From NCBI GenBank assembly GCA_029012365.1, contig JAQXLY010000064.1, forward strand, positions 51,298-115,297: 64,000 bases of DNA, given 5' to 3'. Shown here piece after piece: positions 58,614 through 64,000 of the stretch; position 1 is the first letter of the stretch; each line of letters opens with the position of its first letter. The position numbers and the translations under genes were made by a program. A model generated the notes under the pieces. The model was not told the DNA's origin. It saw only the letters and a list, made by a program, of their open reading frames with translations, and ran no database searches. The DNA comes from Lachnospiraceae bacterium (lineage in GTDB: Bacteria > Bacillota > Clostridia > Lachnospirales > Lachnospiraceae).

Positions 58614-58724
58614 GTAAAATCCTAGACCATACTTATACCTGTGCGAATATTTGAAAATAGCCGGTTACGTTTTACAAAATAGTAGTTTCAAATTCATACT
58701 TCTAAAGTTATATGCTTTTATAGG

Positions 58725-58759
58725 AAAAAAAATGCGGTATAATACGGAAATGCATTGAC
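58725..58759 (+). repeat. Promoter-region direct repeat, copy 1
   Basis: AAAAAATGCGGTATA followed by ATACGGAAATGCATTGAC (58725-58759) is nearly the same as the word at 60386-60419 before the XRE-cupin gene, with three substitutions and one extra T. Confidence 0.7.
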
Positions 58760-58783
58760 CGTATCGAAAAGATATATTATAAT
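58755..58783 (+). promoter_or_regulatory. Sigma-A promoter of the AAA ATPase gene
   Basis: TTGACC (58755-58760), 17 bases, TATAAT (58778-58783), 24 bases before the ATG. Confidence 0.75.
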
Positions 58784-58806
58784 GTTCTTGGAAGGAAGGT
58801 GACAAT

Positions 58807-60006
58807 ATGTACAAAATCAATCCCTACAGACCGGGAGCCGGATTAATGCCGACGTATATTGCCGGAAGAGATGAAGTTATTAATAATGTCCAGCAAATGT
58901 TTGACGCACTAATAATGAATATTCCGACTCAATCTGTGATTTTTAGCGGTTTACGTGGAGTCGGTAAAACAGTTTTGATAAACAAGCTACAAAACATAGC
59001 AGAAGAAAAAGATATTTTTTGCAGTCACATAGAGGTGGAGGAACGGAATGACTTTATCCCTCAAATAGCAGCCTGTTCCCAGGCTTTTTTGAGAAAGGTA
59101 AATAAAAAAGAGAAGTTTATGCATTTAATTCAAAAACCATTAGACGCAATTAAGTCATTAATGGTTTCTTTTGACCCAGATAAAAACACTTTTTCTGTTT
59201 CGCTTCAAGAAAAAGAATTATACACATCGACCAGTCTGACACAAAGCTTGACAGAAGTGTTTGTTACTATAGGAGAAACTGCATACAAAACAGAAACCCC
59301 AATTTGCTTTTTTGTTGATGAAATTCAGTATATGAAGCAGAACGAACTGGGTTCTTTAATAGCGGCATTGCATCGCACCAATCAACTGGGTTATCCGGTT
59401 ATGGTTATTGGTGCCGGACTTCCTAAAATATATAAAATGTTGTCAGAAGAAAAATCATATGCCGAAAGATTATTCGTATATAAAGAAATTGGTTCCTTAA
59501 CAGACGAACAATCGAAAAAAGCAATAGAGGAACCTGTAAAAAAGTTTGGAACATCCTATACAGATGAAGCAATCAGAGAAATAGTAAAAGTTACAAAAGG
59601 GTATCCGTTTTTTATTCAACAATTATGTCAGGTTGTATATAATAACGTCTCAGATAAATTAATCCAAGCCACTCACATAAAAAATAGCCTGGAAGAATTC
59701 TTTGATTTGTTAGATGTTGGATTTTTTAAGGCGAGATATGAAAGGTGTGCTGAAAGCGACAAAAAATTTGTATTTGCAATGGTTAAGTGCGGTGAACTTC
59801 CATGTACAATTTCAAATGTCGCTAAAAATCTTAGTAGAAAAGTAACTGAGATATCTACAACGAGAGCTCAGCTTATCAGTAAGGGTATCATTTATCCGAT
59901 TAGATATAAGGAGTTGGATTTTACAGTCCCGGAATTTGATGGATATATTAAAAGGCTGGACGAATACAAGCAATGGCTTGAGGAAAAACAATCAACAAGA
60001 CGATAG
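58807..60006 (+). CDS. Lone AAA (AAA_16/Orc-like) ATPase
   Basis: A 399-residue soluble ATPase. Walker A FSGLRGVGKTVLINKL near residue 48, Walker B PICFFVDEIQYMKQ near 175, and a sensor-1-like MVIGAGLPKIYKML near 205 give a STAND/AAA_16 core; a lid with EPVKKFGTSYTDEAIREIVK and GYPFFIQQLCQ follows. The C-terminal part (about 310-399) looks like a winged helix (CTISNVAKNLSRKVTEISTT), as in archaeal-type ATPases. It is A+T-rich compared with its neighbours and stands alone between trpS and tRNA-Gly, flanked by the repeated promoter word, so it was probably acquired. GAAGGAAGGTGACAAT precedes the ATG. Role unknown; a defence function is possible. Confidence 0.75.
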   Translation: MYKINPYRPGAGLMPTYIAGRDEVINNVQQMFDALIMNIPTQSVIFSGLRGVGKTVLINKLQNIAEEKDIFCSHIEVEERNDFIPQIAACSQAFLRKVNKKEKFMHLIQKPLDAIKSLMVSFDPDKNTFSVSLQEKELYTSTSLTQSLTEVFVTIGETAYKTETPICFFVDEIQYMKQNELGSLIAALHRTNQLGYPVMVIGAGLPKIYKMLSEEKSYAERLFVYKEIGSLTDEQSKKAIEEPVKKFGTSYTDEAIREIVKVTKGYPFFIQQLCQVVYNNVSDKLIQATHIKNSLEEFFDLLDVGFFKARYERCAESDKKFVFAMVKCGELPCTISNVAKNLSRKVTEISTTRAQLISKGIIYPIRYKELDFTVPEFDGYIKRLDEYKQWLEEKQSTRR

Positions 60007-60112
60007 ATGCATGTAAACAGTTTATATTGTAGTGCATTACATTCTAAGATAGATATAGTCAAGGGGTATCTTTGGGTACCTCTTATCTACTATACCACCT
60101 GACCCGGTCAAC

Positions 60113-60152
60113 AAAAAAACTCAGGTCATCAGCAAAATCCCTGAGTTTTTTT
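60113..60152. terminator. Bidirectional terminator between the ATPase gene and tRNA-Gly
   Basis: AAAAAAACTCAGG (60113-60125) and CCTGAGTTTTTTT (60140-60152) are exact complements around a 14-base loop, giving T-runs on both strands. Confidence 0.85.
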
Positions 60153-60238
60153 ATATTCTTGTATTTGGTGTTCATATTCTTTGATTACCTAATGAGCACG
60201 AACCCAGCCAAAAACCGGTAAAATCAAGGGTTTCAGAA

Positions 60239-60309
<71 letters not shown>

Positions 60310-60385
60310 CCGACAAAGATATCATACCACCCGGCTGATTTCTTGTCAATAAGTCAGAGCGTAAAATTTCGGATAATTTTTTGTC

Positions 60386-60419
60386 AAAAAATGCGGTATA
60401 GTATGAAAATGCTATTGAC
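60386..60419 (+). repeat. Promoter-region direct repeat, copy 2
   Basis: AAAAAATGCGGTATA followed by GTATGAAAATGCTATTGAC (60386-60419), the partner of the word at 58725-58759. Both end at the -35 box of the next gene. Apart from these, the 60007-60510 gap holds a terminator, tRNA-Gly and a promoter. Confidence 0.7.
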
Positions 60420-60442
60420 TTTTTTGGGTACGCGTGTATAAT
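60415..60442 (+). promoter_or_regulatory. Sigma-A promoter of the XRE-cupin / pot genes
   Basis: TTGACT (60415-60420), 16 bases, TATAAT (60437-60442). Confidence 0.7.
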
Positions 60443-60510
60443 GGGAAATGTTTAGAAATACTAAATTTTTTGTTTATTTTTACTTTACCGACAGGAGAGA
60501 GGTGTTTCAC

Positions 60511-61050
60511 TTGAAGATAGGTGAGAAGATAAAGGAGCTTCGTATTCAGAAAAGCCTTACACAGGAAGAGCTTGCGGATAGGGCAGAGCTGTCGAAGGGC
60601 TTTATTTCACAGCTGGAGCGTGACCTGACTTCTCCGTCCATTGCAACGCTTGTGGATATTCTGCAGTGTCTCGGAACGGATTTGGAGGAATTTTTTTCCG
60701 GAACCTCGTCGGAGCAGGTTGTATTTAAAAAGGGAGACTACTTTGAAAAAGAGGATGCAGAGCTTAATAACCGCATTGAATGGATTATCCCGAATGCCCA
60801 GAAGAATATGATGGAGCCTATTTTGCTGACGCTGGCACCGGACGGTTCCACTTATCCGGACAACCCGCATGAAGGGGAGGAGTTCGGGTACGTGTTAAGC
60901 GGAAGCGTGGAGCTTTCTATCGGTAGTAAGAAGTACAAAGCAAAAAAAGGAGAGTCCTTTTATTTTACGCCGAGCAAGACCCATTACATCAAAGCATCCG
61001 GAAAGCAGGGGGCAACATTGCTCTGGGTTTCAACACCACCGAGCTTTTAA
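60511..61050 (+). CDS. XRE-cupin regulator of polyamine uptake (PuuR-like)
   Basis: A 179-residue regulator from TTG 60511, which has GGAGAGAGG about eight bases upstream; an ATG at 60448 in the same frame would add an unlikely Phe/Tyr-rich tail. The N-terminal HTH is IKELRIQKSLTQEELADRAE with LSKGFISQLERD (residues about 5-60), the C-terminal cupin (about 105-175) has PHEGEEFGYVLSGSVEL and FYFTPSKTHYIKASG. It lies 54 bases before potA, so it probably senses a polyamine or similar ligand and controls the pot genes. Its target could be the repeat at 60386. Confidence 0.85.
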   Translation: MKIGEKIKELRIQKSLTQEELADRAELSKGFISQLERDLTSPSIATLVDILQCLGTDLEEFFSGTSSEQVVFKKGDYFEKEDAELNNRIEWIIPNAQKNMMEPILLTLAPDGSTYPDNPHEGEEFGYVLSGSVELSIGSKKYKAKKGESFYFTPSKTHYIKASGKQGATLLWVSTPPSF

Positions 61051-61104
61051 TAAATTATCGGAAGGGACCGGCAGGAGGCCTGTACGGCAGAAGAAAGGAG
61101 TAGT

Positions 61105-62184
61105 ATGGCACAGGAAAATAAGTTAATTACTCTTGAAAATATAACGAAGAAGTATGACGGACAGGTTGTACTGGACGATTTGAACCTTTATATCAGGGAA
61201 AATGAATTCCTGACATTGCTCGGCCCGTCGGGCTGCGGAAAGACAACGACGCTCCGGATTATCGGAGGATTTGAGACTCCGGATACGGGAAGGGTGATTT
61301 TTGACGGACAGGATATTACGAATCTGCCTCCGAATAAGCGGCAGTTAAATACGGTTTTTCAGAAGTATGCACTTTTTACCCATATGACTATTGCGGAAAA
61401 TATAGCCTTCGGTCTTAAGATTAAGAAAAAGAGCAAGCAGTATATTCAGGATAAGATTGATTATGCATTGAAGCTCGTAAACTTAGACGGGTACGGAAAG
61501 CGTATGCCGGATTCCTTATCCGGCGGGCAGCAGCAGCGTATCGCGATTGCAAGAGCCATTGTGAATGAGCCGAAGGTATTACTTTTGGACGAACCGCTCG
61601 GAGCACTCGACTTAAAGCTTCGTCAGGATATGCAGTATGAGCTGATTCGGTTAAAGAATGAGCTTGGTATTACCTTTGTGTATGTAACCCATGATCAGGA
61701 AGAAGCACTTACCATGTCCGATACCATTATGGTTATGAACCAGGGGTACATTCAGCAGATAGGTTCTCCGGAGATGATTTACAATGAGCCGAAGAATGCG
61801 TTCGTTGCGGATTTTATCGGTGAAAGTAATATTATCGGCGCAACCATGATAGAGGATCGTCTGGTAGAGATTCTCGGCGCAAAGTTTGCCTGTGTAGACG
61901 AAGGCTTCGGTAATAATTGCCCGGTAGACGTGGTAATCCGTCCGGAGGATGTGGATTTGGTAGAGCCGGATGAGGGGACCATTCAGGGTATAGTGACCTC
62001 TTTGATTTTTAAGGGCGTTCATTACGAAATGGAGGTCGAGGCAAACGGTTTTACATGGCTTGTACACAGCACGGACCTCTCACCGGTAGGAAAACAGGTC
62101 GGGATTAAGGTAGACCCGTTTGATATTCAGATTATGAATAAACCGGAATCGGAGGATGAGGAGGCAGTAGGAGTTAATGAATAA
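61105..62184 (+). CDS. potA: Spermidine/putrescine ABC importer, ATPase
   Basis: A 359-residue ATPase. Walker [19 protein letters not shown] near residue 38, Q-loop VFQKYALF near 83, signature [15 protein letters not shown] near 138 and Walker [15 protein letters not shown] near 160 are all intact. The C-terminal TOBE part (about 260-340) contains [18 protein letters not shown]. The first domain [17 protein letters not shown] is characteristic of PotA/CysA/FbpC. AGAAAGGAGTAGT precedes the ATG. Overlaps potB by eight bases. Confidence 0.93.
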   Translation: MAQENKLITLENITKKYDGQVVLDDLNLYIRENEFLTLLGPSGCGKTTTLRIIGGFETPDTGRVIFDGQDITNLPPNKRQLNTVFQKYALFTHMTIAENIAFGLKIKKKSKQYIQDKIDYALKLVNLDGYGKRMPDSLSGGQQQRIAIARAIVNEPKVLLLDEPLGALDLKLRQDMQYELIRLKNELGITFVYVTHDQEEALTMSDTIMVMNQGYIQQIGSPEMIYNEPKNAFVADFIGESNIIGATMIEDRLVEILGAKFACVDEGFGNNCPVDVVIRPEDVDLVEPDEGTIQGIVTSLIFKGVHYEMEVEANGFTWLVHSTDLSPVGKQVGIKVDPFDIQIMNKPESEDEEAVGVNE

Positions 62185-63034
62185 ACGGGAAGGAAGTCTT
62201 GCAAAGCAGAAAAGAATAAGGCAGCTCCTTTTATCCACTCCTTATGTATTATGGAGCATCGGATTTATTATTCTGCCGCTTCTCATGATTGTATATTACG
62301 GTCTGACAAGCCGTGACGGCGACGGGTTTACTCTGGAAAACCTGAAGCTTATCTGGGAACCGACCCATCGTACCACCCTGCTTTTATCCATTAAGCTTTC
62401 GGTCATCAGTACAATTATTTGTTTACTGATTGCATATCCGCTTGCCCTTGCACTTCGCGCCCTGCGCTTAAAGAGCAACGGTTTCGTCATTTTGTTATTT
62501 ATGCTGCCGATGTGGATGAACTTTTTGCTTCGTACCATTGCGTGGCAGAATATTCTGGAAAAGAACGGTGTAATTAATATGCTTCTCGGCGCGGTGGGGC
62601 TTCCGAAGTTAAATATTATTAATACGCCGACGGCGATTGTACTCGGTATGGTTTATGATTTTCTGCCGTTTATGATTATTCCCGTTTACAATGTGTTGTC
62701 CAAAATCAGTGATGATGTCATTCAGGCAGCGGCGGACCTCGGAGCAAATTATTTTCAGATTCTTATCCGGGTGATTTTACCGCTTTCAAAGCCCGGAATT
62801 ATCAGCGGTCTGACCATGGTATTCGTTCCGTCCTTAACCACCTTTGTTATTTCGGATATTCTGGGCGGCGGAAATATTCTGCTTATCGGTAAGGTGATCG
62901 AGCAGAAGTTTAAGATGGCAAATGACTGGAATGCGGGCTGCGGTCTGTCTCTTGTCCTTATGGTATTCATTTTTATCTGTATGGCCATCGTGCAGAAATA
63001 TGATAAGGATTCGGAGGGAACCGGCGTATGGTAA
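62177..63034 (+). CDS. potB: Spermidine/putrescine ABC importer, permease 1
   Basis: A 285-residue membrane protein with six helices. The EAA loop that contacts the ATPase is [20 protein letters not shown] near residue 180, followed by [11 protein letters not shown], as in PotB. The N-terminal helix ([20 protein letters not shown]) and [18 protein letters not shown] before helix 3 are typical. It overlaps potA by 8 bases and potC by 7, an operon with coupled translation. Confidence 0.92.
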   Translation: MNKREGSLAKQKRIRQLLLSTPYVLWSIGFIILPLLMIVYYGLTSRDGDGFTLENLKLIWEPTHRTTLLLSIKLSVISTIICLLIAYPLALALRALRLKSNGFVILLFMLPMWMNFLLRTIAWQNILEKNGVINMLLGAVGLPKLNIINTPTAIVLGMVYDFLPFMIIPVYNVLSKISDDVIQAAADLGANYFQILIRVILPLSKPGIISGLTMVFVPSLTTFVISDILGGGNILLIGKVIEQKFKMANDWNAGCGLSLVLMVFIFICMAIVQKYDKDSEGTGVW

Positions 63035-63822
63035 AGCGTTTGATTCAAAAGGGATATATCGGTCTTGTCATTGTGTTTTTATATGCACCGATTCTTGTAT
63101 TAATGGTTCTTTCCTTTAATGCATCCAAATACCGCTCAAAATGGGGCGGCTTTACCTTGAAGTGGTATCGGGAGTTACTGGAAAACGAAAAGATTTTAAA
63201 TGCACTTTGGACAACACTTCTGCTTGCGTTTTTTTCCGCATTACTTGCCACGGTGCTCGGAACGCTGGCTGCAGTTGCCATGAACCGTATGAAGAAGCTT
63301 CCGAAGGCAATTATGATGAGTATTACAAATATTCCGATTTTAAATTCCGAAATCGTAATCGGTATTTCATTAATGCTTTTGTATTTTGCCGTCAGCTTTT
63401 CCTTAGGATTCGCCAGTGTGCTGCTGGCACTTACCGCGGCACATATGCCGTATGTAATCCTGAATGTTCTGCCGAAGTTAAGACAGACGAGCAGAAGCAC
63501 TTATGAAGCGGCTCTGGATTTGGGAGCCTCTCCGGTTTCGGCGTTTTTTAAGATTGTATTGCCGGATATTTTTCCGGGAGTAATGTCCGGCTTTATGCTG
63601 GCATTTACTCTGGCGTTGGATGATTTTGTTATTACGCATTTTACGAAAAATGCAAAGGTGAATACCCTGTCTACCGTGATTTATTCCGAGACGAGGCGTG
63701 GTATCGAGCCGGAAATCTATGCTCTTTCCACTGTTATGTTTACGGTGGTGCTCGTGCTGCTTATTGTGGTGAACCGCATGAAAGCGGGAGCGGCAAAGAA
63801 AGCGGCATTACGGCAGAAATAG
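63028..63822 (+). CDS. potC: Spermidine/putrescine ABC importer, permease 2
   Basis: A 264-residue membrane protein with six helices. The EAA loop is TYEAALDLGASPVSAFFKIV near residue 155, followed by LPDIFPGVMSG. LVLMVLSFNASKYRSKWGGF near the N-terminus and ALDDFVITHF near residue 200 are PotC features. It overlaps potB by 7 bases. The substrate-binding protein PotD normally follows directly; see the broken start at 63864. Confidence 0.92.
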   Translation: MVKRLIQKGYIGLVIVFLYAPILVLMVLSFNASKYRSKWGGFTLKWYRELLENEKILNALWTTLLLAFFSALLATVLGTLAAVAMNRMKKLPKAIMMSITNIPILNSEIVIGISLMLLYFAVSFSLGFASVLLALTAAHMPYVILNVLPKLRQTSRSTYEAALDLGASPVSAFFKIVLPDIFPGVMSGFMLAFTLALDDFVITHFTKNAKVNTLSTVIYSETRRGIEPEIYALSTVMFTVVLVLLIVVNRMKAGAAKKAALRQK

Positions 63823-63863
63823 ATTTGATGTAGTGTATTATTTTAAACAGGAGGATTATAAGT

Positions 63864-63887
63864 TTGAAACAAAGAGGTAGCGGTTAG
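63864..63887 (+). pseudogene. potD: Possible potD start interrupted after seven codons
   Basis: CAGGAGGATTATAAG and TTG 63864 form a clear translation start 41 bases after potC, where potD is expected. The frame gives only MKQRGSG and then TAG at 63885. A PotD lipoprotein would go on with a basic-hydrophobic signal peptide. The following 113 bases to the window edge show no open signal-peptide-like sequence, so the gene is probably interrupted or replaced by an unknown insertion. Confidence 0.4.
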
Positions 63888-63910
63888 AGAAAAAGAAAAG
63901 CATAACAAGA

Positions 63911-63956
63911 AAGCCATCAGTTGGTGGCTTTGAAGGAAATATAGACACACCTTCAA
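63911..63956. repeat. Two adjacent short hairpins after the potD start
   Basis: AAGCCA (63911-63916) pairs with TGGCTT (63925-63930), and TTGAAGG (63930-63936) pairs with CCTTCAA (63950-63956). They could be the structured edge of an inserted element; only 113 bases of it lie within the window. Confidence 0.35.
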
Positions 63957-64000
63957 TCAGAAAACAGACACAGCATCGTCAGTGATGGTGTAACCCCGTT

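Overview
This window looks like part of a chromosome from a spore-forming, probably motile member of the Clostridia, most like Lachnospiraceae. The signs are gpr-spoIIP, a PilZ protein, a chemotaxis receptor and a FliK-like protein, together with the hprK / glcK / murB / whiA / HPr-like gene order. Strong AGGAGG ribosome binding sites and sigma-A promoters with 17-base spacers are common. The species cannot be named from the sequence alone. No rRNA, CRISPR array or recognisable insertion sequence was seen. One tRNA gene (Gly, CCC anticodon) is present.

Region by region: (1) 1-11.1 kb is an accessory region, visibly more A+T-rich in places. It holds the end of a DUF2075-type ATPase, a metallo-beta-lactamase-fold hydrolase, a phosphotransferase pseudogene with an internal deletion, a truncated and an intact GNAT acetyltransferase, an HTH/C39-like fusion protein coupled to a Cys-rich DUF6144-like protein, two MFS exporters and an APH(3')-like kinase. 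One exporter lies behind a long leader with a possible leader peptide. (2) 11.2-16.2 kb is an ABC-2 exporter with its own histidine kinase and response regulator, preceded by a 7-4-7 palindrome. (3) 16.3-19.4 kb carries a chemotaxis receptor, a cupin and a ZIP metal transporter. (4) 19.4-24.6 kb (minus strand) is a five-gene operon: ATPase, lipoprotein, two ABC-2 permeases and a YkgJ-like Cys-cluster protein. (5) 24.6-41.4 kb is mostly housekeeping: hisS, rpsT, gpr-spoIIP, a flavodiiron protein, a FliK-like protein, birA with a deleted bioY beside it, metF-metH, an EamA transporter, then hprK-glcK-murB-whiA and an HPr-like protein with Glu15 in place of His15. (6) 41.4-58.5 kb: dnaE, pfkA, a SprA-like metalloprotease, a PilZ protein, dapF, an LD-carboxypeptidase, an LTA-synthase-like sulfatase, a cold-shock protein, an M16 peptidase, era, a yqzL-like gene, recO, a HEPN relic and trpS. 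(7) 58.6-64 kb: a lone AAA ATPase, tRNA-Gly, and an XRE-cupin regulator followed by potABC. Where potD should start, the reading frame stops after seven codons near the window edge.

Themes: hprK and the HPr-like protein together suggest CcpA-type carbon signalling without PTS transfer by this particular protein. birA without HTH next to a dead bioY suggests biotin import was lost here or moved elsewhere. The left end is a graveyard of resistance-type genes among intact ones. The most system-like unknown is the coupled pair at 4.2-6.5 kb.
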